The translations under genes were made by a program, and so were the position numbers. Shown one piece after another: positions 1-7,002 of a stretch of 8,041 nt of DNA. The notes beneath the pieces are model-generated. The model was not told the DNA's origin, made no database searches, and saw nothing but the letters and a program-made list of their open reading frames with translations. Origin of the DNA: an uncultured Collinsella sp. (GTDB lineage: Bacteria; Actinomycetota; Coriobacteriia; Coriobacteriales; Coriobacteriaceae); NCBI GenBank assembly GCA_900550835.1, contig URTP01000093.1, positions 1 through 8,041 of the forward strand. The letters run 5' to 3'. Numbering within the stretch: position 1 is the stretch's first letter; each line of letters begins with the position of its first letter.

Positions 1-1772
1 GTGCCGCCATGTTCAAGAACGGCGCTCTCGACCACCGCATCCCCGGCATGGCTGCCGCCAAGATCGCCGAGCTCGCAGGCATCGAGGTTCCCGCCAAGAC
101 CAAGATCCTGATCGCCGAGGTCACCTCCACCGACCCCGCCAAGGAGGAGTTCTCCCACGAGAAGCTCTCCCCGGTCCTGGCCATGTACCACGCCAAGGAC
201 TTCCAGGAGGCCGTCGACAAGGCCGAGCACCTGGTGCTCGCCGGTGGCCCGGGCCACACCGCCTCTCTGTACGTGCACCCCGCCCAGGCCGAGAAGATCA
301 GCCTGTTCGAGCACGTCATGAAGGCCTGCCGTATCGTCATCAATACCCCGTCCTCGCACGGCGGCATCGGTGACCTGTACAACTTTGGCATGAAGCCGTC
401 TCTGACCCTGGGCTGCGGCTCCTGGGGCGGCAACTCCGTCTCCGAGAACGTTGGGGTGAAGCACTTGATCAACGTTAAGACTGTGGCCGAGCGCCGTGAG
501 AACATGCTGTGGTTCCGCGCTCCCGAGAAGGTCTACTTCAAGAAGGGTTCCACGCCCGTCGCCCTCGACGAGCTCGGTACCGTCATGGGCAAGAAGCGTG
601 CCTTCATCGTCACCGACCAGTTCCTCTTCAAGAATGGCAACACCCGCGCCATCGAGGCCAAGCTCGACGAGATGGGCATCGCCCACGACTGCTTCTACGA
701 CGTCGAGCCCGATCCGTCGCTGCAGTGCGCACGTCGCGGCGCCAAGCAGATGGCTCTCTTTGAGCCGGACGTCATCATCGCCGTCGGCGGTGGCTCCGCT
801 ATGGACGCCGGCAAGATCATGTGGATGATGTACGAGCACCCCGAGTGCAAGTTTGAGGACATGGCCATGGACTTCATGGACATCCGCAAGCGTATCTTCA
901 CTTTCCCCGAGATGGGCAAGAAGGCCTACTTCGTCGCCGTCCCGACCTCTTCGGGTACCGGCTCCGAGTGCACGCCGTTCGCCATCATCACCGACAAGGA
1001 GACCGGCATCAAGTGGCCGCTCGCCGACTACGCGCTGCTCCCCAACATGGCTATCGTCGACGCCGACAACTGCATGACCGCCCCGCGCGGCCTGACCGCT
1101 GCCTCCGGCATCGACGTCATGACCCACGCCATCGAGTCCTACGTCTCCATCATGGCTTCCGACTACACCAAGGGCCTCTCCGAGCGCGCTGCTAAGCTCG
1201 TCTTCGAGAACCTGCCCTCCAGCTTCACGAACGGCGCCAAGGACCCGCATGCCCGCGAGGAGATGCACAACGCCTCTTGCATGGCCGGTATGGCCTTCGC
1301 CAACGCCTTCCTGGGCCTCAACCACTCCATGGCTCACAAGCTCGGCGCCTTCCATCACCTGCCTCACGGCCTCGCCAACGCCGTCATCCTGACCCGCGTT
1401 ATGCGCTACAACGCCGCCGAGGCTCCCGTCAAGATGGGTACCTTCTCCCAGTATCCTTACCCCAACGCGCTGCACAACTACGCCGAGATGGCCAAGTACT
1501 GCGGCATCGAGGGCAAGGACGACAAGGAGGTCTTCGAGAACTTCATCACGAAGCTCGAGGAACTCAAGGACTTCATCGGCGTCAAGAAGACCATCGCCGA
1601 CTACGGTGTTGACGAGCAGTACTTCCTCGACACCCTCGACGAGATGACCGAGCAGGCATTCAACGACCAGTGCACCGGCGCAAACCCGCGCTACCCGCTC
1701 ATGAGCGAGATCAAGGAGCTCTACCTGGACGCCTACTACGGCCGCGAGCCTCAGGACTACGCCGTCTGCTAG
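1..1772 (+). CDS. adhE: Bifunctional acetaldehyde-CoA/alcohol dehydrogenase AdhE, 5'-truncated by the window edge
   Basis: AdhE reduces acetyl-CoA to acetaldehyde and then to ethanol in the cytoplasm, regenerating NAD+ in fermentation. The frame is open to base 1, so the ATG at 9 is internal. It aligns by eye with E. coli AdhE from about residue 285 to the end, so the first ~284 residues, including the aldehyde dehydrogenase catalytic Cys, lie outside. Counting from the ATG at 9, the end of the aldehyde dehydrogenase domain runs to about residue 155 (GCGSWGGNS near 135-143), the linker to ~175, and the iron-dependent alcohol dehydrogenase domain from ~176 to 587. The NAD-binding GGGS is at 260-263. 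The iron ligands are D369, H373, H439 and H453, with the same spacing as E. coli D653, H657, H723 and H737. The C-terminal CTGANPRYP motif is intact. The gene ends in TAG. Lysine is always AAG, suggesting high expression. The assignment is secure. Confidence 0.97.
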   Translation, partial: AAMFKNGALDHRIPGMAAAKIAELAGIEVPAKTKILIAEVTSTDPAKEEFSHEKLSPVLAMYHAKDFQEAVDKAEHLVLAGGPGHTASLYVHPAQAEKISLFEHVMKACRIVINTPSSHGGIGDLYNFGMKPSLTLGCGSWGGNSVSENVGVKHLINVKTVAERRENMLWFRAPEKVYFKKGSTPVALDELGTVMGKKRAFIVTDQFLFKNGNTRAIEAKLDEMGIAHDCFYDVEPDPSLQCARRGAKQMALFEPDVIIAVGGGSAMDAGKIMWMMYEHPECKFEDMAMDFMDIRKRIFTFPEMGKKAYFVAVPTSSGTGSECTPFAIITDKETGIKWPLADYALLPNMAIVDADNCMTAPRGLTAASGIDVMTHAIESYVSIMASDYTKGLSERAAKLVFENLPSSFTNGAKDPHAREEMHNASCMAGMAFANAFLGLNHSMAHKLGAFHHLPHGLANAVILTRVMRYNAAEAPVKMGTFSQYPYPNALHNYAEMAKYCGIEGKDDKEVFENFITKLEELKDFIGVKKTIADYGVDEQYFLDTLDEMTEQAFNDQCTGANPRYPLMSEIKELYLDAYYGREPQDYAVC

Positions 1773-1789
1773 TTTTAGCACGGTTTTTA

Positions 1790-1828
1790 ACGGCGGGGGT
1801 GCACGGGTGTTTCACACATCCCCGCCGT
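1790..1828 (+). terminator. GC-rich hairpin after adhE, possible terminator or attenuator
   Basis: A 12-bp stem pairs 1790-1801 with 1817-1828, all Watson-Crick except one G-U pair (1799/1819), around a 15-base loop. It starts 17 bases after the adhE stop. It is strong enough to stop RNA polymerase or block 3' exonucleases, but the following bases (CGCTTCTATC) are not a real U tract. It may be only a partial terminator that lets some transcription reach the kinase gene at 1861, or an mRNA-stabilising 3' structure. I see no convincing promoter in the rest of the gap. Confidence 0.55.
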
Positions 1829-1860
1829 CGCTTCTATCGCATCGTTGAAAGGATGCAACC

Positions 1861-2625
1861 ATGCTGCTACCCGATTCCAAGACCGAGCTCGTCCGCCGTG
1901 GCAACAAGGTCGTTTACGACCTGGGCGACAAGATCGTCAAGGTCTTTAACGAGACCAAGCCTGTCTCCGACGTGTTCAACGAGGCTTTGAATCTTGCCCG
2001 CATCAATGAGTGCGGCATCCGCAGCCCCAAGGCTCTCGAGGTTTCCCAGCTCGAGAACGCCAACGGCTGGGCGCTCGTGACCGAGAAGGTTCCGGGCACC
2101 ACCCTTGCCGAGAAGATGACTGCTGAGCCCCAGCGCTTTGGTGAGTATCTCGAGATGTTCGTCGACCTCCAGATCGAGATCCACGGCTATACCTCCCCGC
2201 TGCTCAACCGTCAGCGCGACAAGTTCGCCCGCATGATCGACAGCCTTGATCAGCTCAATGCCACCACGCGCTACAACCTTCAGGAGCGTCTGGACGGCAT
2301 GACCAAGGAGTTCAAGGTCTGCCACGGCGACTTCAACCCCTCCAACGTCATCGTCGGCGACGACGGCCAGCTCTATGTGTGCGACTGGGCACACGCCACC
2401 CAGGGCTCCCCTGCTGCCGACGTTGCCACCACCTACCTGCTCTTCGCCCTCAACAGCAAGGATCAGGCCGAGGCCTACCTGGAGCTCTACTGCGACCGCG
2501 CCGATATGCCCATGCAGGTCGTGCGTCAGTGGACGAGCATCGTCGCCGCTTCCGAGCTCGCTCGTAAGCGCAACGTGAACGATGAGTTCCTGAAGAACTG
2601 GATCGACGTCGTCGATTATCAGTAA
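1861..2625 (+). CDS. Phosphotransferase of the aminoglycoside/choline kinase superfamily, substrate unknown
   Basis: A 254-residue cytoplasmic protein with a small kinase fold (APH/ChoK superfamily), resembling the short phosphotransferases annotated as TIGR02172-like from memory. The N-lobe has a short hairpin with a candidate ATP-binding lysine, K27 (IVKVF), and a candidate helix-C glutamate, E41. The hinge-like strand WALVTEKVPG is at 70-79. The catalytic loop HGDFNPSN at 155-162 supplies D157 and N162. The metal-binding aspartate is D175 (VCDWAHA), followed by the conserved D187. All key residues are present, so it is probably active. The ATG is preceded by AAAGGA with 7 bases of spacing. 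It lies 88 bases behind adhE on the same strand and may be partly cotranscribed with it. Members phosphorylate small molecules, but nothing here indicates which; drug resistance should not be assumed. The family is well supported, the substrate is not. Confidence 0.88.
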   Translation: MLLPDSKTELVRRGNKVVYDLGDKIVKVFNETKPVSDVFNEALNLARINECGIRSPKALEVSQLENANGWALVTEKVPGTTLAEKMTAEPQRFGEYLEMFVDLQIEIHGYTSPLLNRQRDKFARMIDSLDQLNATTRYNLQERLDGMTKEFKVCHGDFNPSNVIVGDDGQLYVCDWAHATQGSPAADVATTYLLFALNSKDQAEAYLELYCDRADMPMQVVRQWTSIVAASELARKRNVNDEFLKNWIDVVDYQ

Positions 2626-2657
2626 TATCTGAGCGATTTATTTCGCATCGGAGGCAC

Positions 2658-2697
2658 AAGAAAACCCCGCAGCTCATATAGGCTGTGGGGTTTTCTT
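2658..2697. terminator. Bidirectional rho-independent terminator between convergent genes
   Basis: A 16-bp stem pairs 2658-2673 with 2682-2697 with a single G-U pair, around the 8-base loop TCATATAG. The core is CCCCGCAGC / GCTGTGGGG. The outer stem is A-rich on the left and T-rich on the right (TTTTCTTT), so RNA from either strand ends in a U-rich tail. It begins 32 bases after the stop of the plus-strand kinase gene. It also lies beyond the proS stop on the minus strand, where it would be a backup to the hairpin at 2728-2764. Confidence 0.9.
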
Positions 2698-2727
2698 TAC
2701 CCATCGAGTTTATTCCAACAAAATAGA

Positions 2728-2764
2728 CTGCTCCGCATCTCATCCTAAGAGAGATACGGAGCAG
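2728..2764 (-). terminator. Rho-independent terminator of the dxr-rseP-ispG-proS operon
   Basis: A 14-bp stem pairs 2728-2741 with 2751-2764 around a 9-base loop. As plus-strand RNA it has one C-A mismatch (2736/2756). As minus-strand RNA the same position is a U-G wobble, so the stem is unbroken, and it is followed by the U-rich run TCTATTTTGTT. Both facts point to use on the minus strand. It starts 33 bases after the proS stop codon. Confidence 0.85.
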
Positions 2765-2797
2765 CCCCGCAATTACATCTAATAGCAGAAACGTCGA

Positions 2798-4519
2798 TTA
2801 ACGGCGGGCCGCCTTAACAAGCTCGGCAATCTTGGCGACGACCTCGTCGATCGCCACGTCCTCACGCTCGCCCGTGGCACGGTCCTTGAGCTCCACAGTA
2901 CCATTCTTGAGGCCACGCTTGCCAAGCACAACCTGATACGGGAAGCCCATGAGGTCGTTATCGGCAAACTTAAAGCCAGGACGCTCGTCACGGTCATCGA
3001 CGACAACCTCGATACCCTCGGCGCACAGGCCCTCGACGATTTGGTCGCAAACGTTAGCGCACTCCTCCTTCTTGGGATCGAGCGGAATCACCGCGACCTC
3101 GTACGGGGCAACGGAGACCGGCCAGACGATGCCGTGTTCGTCGTTGTGCTGCTCCACGACGGCAGCAAGCGAGCGGGACACACCAACGCCGTAGCAACCC
3201 ATGATAAGCGGCTTCTCCTTGCCGTCCTCGTCCATAAAGGTGGCGCCCATGGCCTCGGAATACTTGGTACCCAGCTGGAAGACCTGCGAGACCTCGATGC
3301 CGCGAGCAGCAGAGAGCGGCTTGCCGCAATGCGGGCAGGGATCGCCGGCAACGACGGTTACCAGGTCGGCCCACTCGTCGACGGTAAAGTCGCGCTCGGG
3401 GCAGGCACCGGTAAAGTGATAATCGACCTCGTTGGCACCGCAGGCCCACTGCTTGGACTCGCGCAGGCTCTCGTCGCACACCAGGCGAATGCCCTCGGGC
3501 AGGTTAACCGGTCCGATAAAGCCCTTATGCAGACCGTAGGTCTGGAGCTCCTCATCAGTCATCATGCGATAGCCCTTGCCAAAGACATGCTCGGCCTTGC
3601 AATCGTTGAGCTCGTGGTCGCCCGGAACAATGGCCACGACGGGCTTGCCCTCGGCGTCGAGGAGTGCCAGAGACTTGCGCGTGCCGTTCTCGGGGAAGCC
3701 GAAGAACTTTGCAACGGCCTCGATGGTGCCCATGCCCGGAGTCTCGACCTTGGTAAGCGTACCGTCGCCAGGACCCTCGGTCACAACGACCTTGGTGCTT
3801 GCGGCCTCATCGTCGGCAGCGAAGCCGCAATCGTCGCAGTAGACGAGCGAAGCCTCGCCAGCGTCGGCCAAAGCCATGTACTCGACGGAGGTATCGCCAC
3901 CGATCTCGCCGGAGTCGGCGACAACGGGCAGAGCCTTGATGTAGCAGCGCTCGCAAATGTTGGCATAGGCCTGCTTCATCTTGTCGTACTCCTCCTGCAG
4001 GCTCTCCTGCGTAGCGGAGAAGCTGTAGGCGTCCTTCATGATGAACTCGCGACCGCGCATCAGGCCAAAACGGGGACGGAACTCGTCGCGGAACTTATCC
4101 TGGATGTGATAGAGGTTCACTGGCAGCTGCTTGTAGGAACGCAACTCATTGCGCACCAGAGCAGTCACGGTCTCCTCGTGCGTGGGTCCGAGCACAAACT
4201 CGCGGCCGTGGCGGTCATCAAAGCGCACAAGCTCCTTGCCATAGGCATCGATACGGCCGGACTCACGCCACAGCTCGGCATCGACCATGATGGGCATCAT
4301 GAGCTCCTGAGCACCGGCGGCATCCATCTCGTCGCGCACGATGTTCTCGATCTTGCGGATCGAGCGCCAAGCGAGCGGCAGATAGGAATACAGGCCGGCG
4401 GCCTCCTTGCGGATCATGCCAGCGCGAAGCAGCAGACGGTGGCTCGCTAGCTCGGCATCCGCCGGATCCTCTTTGAGCGTCGGCGCATAGAGCTTAGACA
4501 TATACATTGCTCGGGTCAT
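2798..4519 (-). CDS. proS: Prolyl-tRNA synthetase, bacterial type with editing insertion
   Basis: ProRS attaches proline to tRNA-Pro in the cytoplasm. The 573 residues match the usual bacterial length (E. coli 572). Order: N-terminal start resembling SKLYAPTLKEDPADAE; class II catalytic core with motif 1 around 63-77, the PTHEE signature at 112-116 and motif 2 at 143-159; the INS editing domain at about 225-405, with GDHELN at 300-305 followed by K308; motif 3 GVGVSR at 444-449; the anticodon-binding domain from ~468 to the end. The cysteine pairs CDDC (228/231) and CPHC (395/398) flank INS. The start is fixed by GAGGAG 6 bases upstream; in-frame ATGs at residues 5 and 7 lack such a site. Its ATG directly follows the ispG stop, so translation is probably coupled. 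It is the last gene before the operon terminator. Confidence 0.98.
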   Translation of the reverse strand: MTRAMYMSKLYAPTLKEDPADAELASHRLLLRAGMIRKEAAGLYSYLPLAWRSIRKIENIVRDEMDAAGAQELMMPIMVDAELWRESGRIDAYGKELVRFDDRHGREFVLGPTHEETVTALVRNELRSYKQLPVNLYHIQDKFRDEFRPRFGLMRGREFIMKDAYSFSATQESLQEEYDKMKQAYANICERCYIKALPVVADSGEIGGDTSVEYMALADAGEASLVYCDDCGFAADDEAASTKVVVTEGPGDGTLTKVETPGMGTIEAVAKFFGFPENGTRKSLALLDAEGKPVVAIVPGDHELNDCKAEHVFGKGYRMMTDEELQTYGLHKGFIGPVNLPEGIRLVCDESLRESKQWACGANEVDYHFTGACPERDFTVDEWADLVTVVAGDPCPHCGKPLSAARGIEVSQVFQLGTKYSEAMGATFMDEDGKEKPLIMGCYGVGVSRSLAAVVEQHNDEHGIVWPVSVAPYEVAVIPLDPKKEECANVCDQIVEGLCAEGIEVVVDDRDERPGFKFADNDLMGFPYQVVLGKRGLKNGTVELKDRATGEREDVAIDEVVAKIAELVKAARR

Positions 4520-4531
4520 TTATTTCTCCTC
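4520..4531 (-). promoter_or_regulatory. proS ribosome-binding site inside the ispG 3' end
   Basis: The Shine-Dalgarno GAGGAG (4531-4526) is formed by the two glutamate codons in the final Glu-Glu-Lys of IspG. It sits 6 bases before the proS ATG, which begins directly after the ispG TAA with no gap. Ribosomes ending ispG would be placed on the proS start, consistent with translational coupling. This site decides the proS start. Confidence 0.85.
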
Positions 4532-5602
4532 AATAAGTTTGTCGACCTCGGCCATAAGCGCGTCGACAATTTGATCCTCAGCTACTTTACCAATGATCTG
4601 GCCATGCGAAAAGAGCAGACCCTGACCACGTCCGCAGGCAACACCCAGGTCGGCGTCAGATGCCTCTCCGGGGCCGTTGACCGCACATCCCATCACGGCG
4701 ATCGAAAGCGGCGCGGAATAGTTCTTAAGCCGCTCGGTGACCTCCTCGGCGATGGGAATCAGGTTAACCTGGCAGCGGGCGCACGTGGGGCACGAGACAA
4801 TCTCGGGACCACGGCGACGCAGGCCCAGCGACTGTAGAATTCCCCAGGCGACCGGCGGCTCCTCAACCGGATCGGCCGTGAGCGACACACGCATGGTGTC
4901 ACCGATGCCTTCGGAAAGCAAGATACCCAAGCCTACAGAGCTCTTGATGGTGCCCTGAAGCTTGGTCCCCGCCTCCGTCACGCCCAGGTGGAGCGGAACA
5001 TGCGGTATCTCGCGCGACAGGGCGCGATAGGTATCAAGTGTCGTCTGTACGCTATGGGCCTTGGCGGATAGCACGATGTTGGTAAACCCACGGTCCTCAA
5101 AGTGCCGCACAAAGCGTTCGCTCGACATCACGAGCTTTTCGGGCTGCGTGAGGTCGTCGCGCTCGGCAATATCTTGCTCAAGCGAGCCCGCGTTCACGCC
5201 AATGCGAATCGCGCAGCCCGCGGCACCCGCGGCATCGATGACGGCATCGACCTTAGCCCAATCGCCGATATTGCCGGGGTTGATGCGCAGCTTAGAGGCG
5301 CCAGCCTCGACAGCGCCAATGGCAAGCTTATGGTTAAAATGGATATCGGCGACGATTGGCACCGGAGACTCGGCACAAATCGTGCGAAAGCCCTCGAGCG
5401 CAGCCTCGGTAGGCACGCTCACGCGCACGATATCGCAGCCAGCCTGCGCCAACGCGCACACTTGCGCAAGCGTTGCCTGGGCATCAGCAGTATCGGTGCA
5501 GGTCATAGACTGAACCACGACCGGAGCGCCACCACCGATCTGCACGCCGCCCACATGCACGGGGCGCGACAACTCGCGAGGCAAAGGATGGGATAAAGAC
5601 AA
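4520..5602 (-). CDS. ispG: 4-hydroxy-3-methylbut-2-en-1-yl diphosphate synthase (flavodoxin/ferredoxin), IspG/GcpE
   Basis: IspG reductively converts methylerythritol cyclodiphosphate to HMBPP, the penultimate step of the MEP isoprenoid pathway, using a [4Fe-4S] cluster. From the TTG at 5602 the protein has 360 residues, normal for the short bacterial form without the plant-type insert. The TIM-barrel domain covers about 14-260: VQSMT at 30-34, ADIHFN at 85-90, KLRINPGN at 104-111, LGVTEAG at 206-212. The C-terminal cluster domain has C271 and C274 (CPTCARC), C306 (MGCAVNGPGE) and E313, matching E. coli C270, C273, C305 and E312. C277 is an additional cysteine. The TTG start has AGGGGA 9 bases upstream and gives an N-terminus of normal length. 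A GTG three codons earlier abuts that site, and the open frame reaching 5770 overlaps rseP without family similarity. It lies 13 bases after rseP and directly abuts proS. Confidence 0.96.
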   Translation of the reverse strand: MSLSHPLPRELSRPVHVGGVQIGGGAPVVVQSMTCTDTADAQATLAQVCALAQAGCDIVRVSVPTEAALEGFRTICAESPVPIVADIHFNHKLAIGAVEAGASKLRINPGNIGDWAKVDAVIDAAGAAGCAIRIGVNAGSLEQDIAERDDLTQPEKLVMSSERFVRHFEDRGFTNIVLSAKAHSVQTTLDTYRALSREIPHVPLHLGVTEAGTKLQGTIKSSVGLGILLSEGIGDTMRVSLTADPVEEPPVAWGILQSLGLRRRGPEIVSCPTCARCQVNLIPIAEEVTERLKNYSAPLSIAVMGCAVNGPGEASDADLGVACGRGQGLLFSHGQIIGKVAEDQIVDALMAEVDKLIEEK

Positions 5603-5618
5603 TCCAAACACTCCCCTA
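5603..5618 (-). promoter_or_regulatory. ispG ribosome-binding site overlapping the rseP stop codon
   Basis: The Shine-Dalgarno AGGGGA (5617-5612) shares its first two bases with the rseP TAG stop (5618-5616). It lies 9 bases before a TTG codon. The arrangement selects TTG at 5602 as the ispG start over the GTG at 5611, which directly touches the site. It suggests that terminating ribosomes on rseP help load ispG. Confidence 0.75.
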
Positions 5619-6977
5619 CAGAATAAATCGAAGGATGTCGGAACGAAGCATATAGACAAACAGCAGTGCAAAGAGCGCGATGCCGACATAGCTGACGATT
5701 GTCTGCACTTTGAGCGGCAGCTCGCGGCCCGCAATCTTTTGAATGATCTCGATGACCAGCTTGCCGCCATCGAGTGGTGGGATGGGCAGCAGGTTCATAA
5801 AGCCAAGCGAGAACGAAATGAGGGCGGCAAAGGAAAGGAACGTGGCAGGGCCGGCAGCAGCGGCCTGTGAGGACATAACGCTAATACCCACGATCGAAGA
5901 AGACTGATCGAGAATCTCCATCGTATGCTGCGGCTGGAGCAGGCGCATCACGCCATCCGCTGTCTGCACGACATAGGAGAACGACAGGCGAGCCGACGTG
6001 ATGGGGTCTAAACGGACCACCTGCGTAGAGGCATACACACCTAGGCGCTCGTCCTCTTTGAGCGCAACCGTGGTCGAATGCTGCTTGCCGTCACGCTCGT
6101 ACTCGATGGCGATATCGTCCTTACCGGCAGCCTTGCCGATGGCATCGTAGACATCCATCCAAGTGGAACATGAGACACCGTCAACCGAAAGGATCGCGTC
6201 ACCGCCCTCGATACCCGCCTTGGCGGCAATAGACCCCTCGTCAACCTGACCGATCACGTTGGTATCCATCGGCACGGTGACACCCGCAATGGAATAGATG
6301 CTCATAAGGAGCAAAAAACCCGTCAAGATATTGACGATAATGCCCGCGAGCAGCATAAAGGCGCGCTTGAGAAAGCCTTGGCCAAGATAGGTGTGCGAGC
6401 GCTCTTGCGCAAGGAACTCGGCCTCGCCGCACGGCAGCTCCCACACATCGCCCTCGGCAGTCGCATGTTCGCGATCGAAACGGCGACCATCAAAGGTGGT
6501 ATAGCCTGCCTTGTCTCGCGGCAACGTCTGATATTTGGTGGGATAGTAGCTCGGCGAGGGCTTCTCCCCTTCCTCATACCAGGGCGCGATGGAGCCCCAG
6601 CCCAGCAAAAGGGCGCATGCCTCGAGCACATCCTCCTCGGAAAGCTCGAGCTCGACAGCAAGGTCGGCCACGGTCACGCGACCATGACGATAGATAGCCG
6701 CGAGCACGCGGTCGGCGCACGAAACATCGGTCGGATCCATACCGCAGATGGCAGCGTAGCCACCCAGCAGCAGCGGGGTCACGCCAAACTTGGTTCCAAT
6801 GCGACGCGACGTGTAATGGATGTCAAAGCGGCACGGCAGACCCAAAAAGAACTCGGTCACACGGACGCCGCAGGCACGCGCCGCCAAAAAGTGGCCGCCC
6901 TCGTGCAAAAACACGAGGACGGAAAGCATCAGTAGGCCCCAAAAGACCGATGAGAGAACGCTCAGAACAGTATCCAT
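5616..6977 (-). CDS. rseP: RseP-family site-2 membrane metalloprotease (M50) with a large insert
   Basis: An intramembrane zinc protease that cleaves transmembrane substrates; relatives release anti-sigma factors or clear signal-peptide remnants. Counting from the ATG at 6977 (453 residues): a first membrane helix carries the zinc-binding HEGGH at 25-29 (family usually HELGH); GGYAAICGM at 72-80; an unusual insert at about 81-191; a second helix with AGIIVN at 211-216; a PDZ domain at about 238-307; a C-terminal helix with NLLPIPPLDGG at 395-405, whose Asp is the third zinc ligand; and a last helix at ~428-443. The catalytic residues are intact. Start choice is uncertain: a TTG at 6992 (458 residues) directly touches its AAGGA, while the ATG has AAGGA 15 bases upstream. 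It lies between dxr and ispG, a familiar neighbourhood for this protease. The natural substrate cannot be read from the window. Confidence 0.93.
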   Translation of the reverse strand: MDTVLSVLSSVFWGLLMLSVLVFLHEGGHFLAARACGVRVTEFFLGLPCRFDIHYTSRRIGTKFGVTPLLLGGYAAICGMDPTDVSCADRVLAAIYRHGRVTVADLAVELELSEEDVLEACALLLGWGSIAPWYEEGEKPSPSYYPTKYQTLPRDKAGYTTFDGRRFDREHATAEGDVWELPCGEAEFLAQERSHTYLGQGFLKRAFMLLAGIIVNILTGFLLLMSIYSIAGVTVPMDTNVIGQVDEGSIAAKAGIEGGDAILSVDGVSCSTWMDVYDAIGKAAGKDDIAIEYERDGKQHSTTVALKEDERLGVYASTQVVRLDPITSARLSFSYVVQTADGVMRLLQPQHTMEILDQSSSIVGISVMSSQAAAAGPATFLSFAALISFSLGFMNLLPIPPLDGGKLVIEIIQKIAGRELPLKVQTIVSYVGIALFALLFVYMLRSDILRFIL

Positions 6978-7002
6978 AAAACGAAAAAGCAATCCTTATG
7001 GG

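Noticed and set aside
9..11. ATG at 9 as the real start of adhE
   Set aside because: The protein begins in the middle of the aldehyde dehydrogenase domain and the frame is open to the window edge; this is a truncation by the window, not a short gene.
1829..1860. Possible promoter (TTCTAT as a -10 box) before the kinase gene
   Set aside because: No matching -35 box was found at proper spacing, since the upstream bases lie within the hairpin; one weak hexamer is not enough.
1867..2394. A 175-codon minus-strand open frame opposite the kinase gene
   Set aside because: It is the shadow of the kinase coding frame, with low-complexity Val/Leu/Asp/Glu composition and no recognisable motif.
1861..2625. 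Reading the kinase gene as an aminoglycoside resistance gene
   Set aside because: Only the general kinase-fold motifs match. The family is broad and the gene sits in a housekeeping context with no sign of transfer.
3041..4450. A 469-codon plus-strand open frame opposite proS
   Set aside because: It is antisense to a certain proS gene, and its Leu/Ala/Gly/His-rich translation resembles no family and reads as the complement of conserved ProRS codons. Long antisense frames are expected in high-GC DNA.
5603..5770. Upstream extension of ispG to the ATG at 5770
   Set aside because: The extra 56 residues overlap rseP, are rich in Ser/Arg/Cys and unlike IspG N-termini. The TTG at 5602 has a well-placed ribosome-binding site and gives normal length.
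6990..6992. TTG at 6992 as the rseP start
   Set aside because: Its only Shine-Dalgarno-like sequence (AAGGA) touches the codon with no spacing. The ATG at 6977 is preferred, although its 15-base spacing is long, so the choice is not certain.
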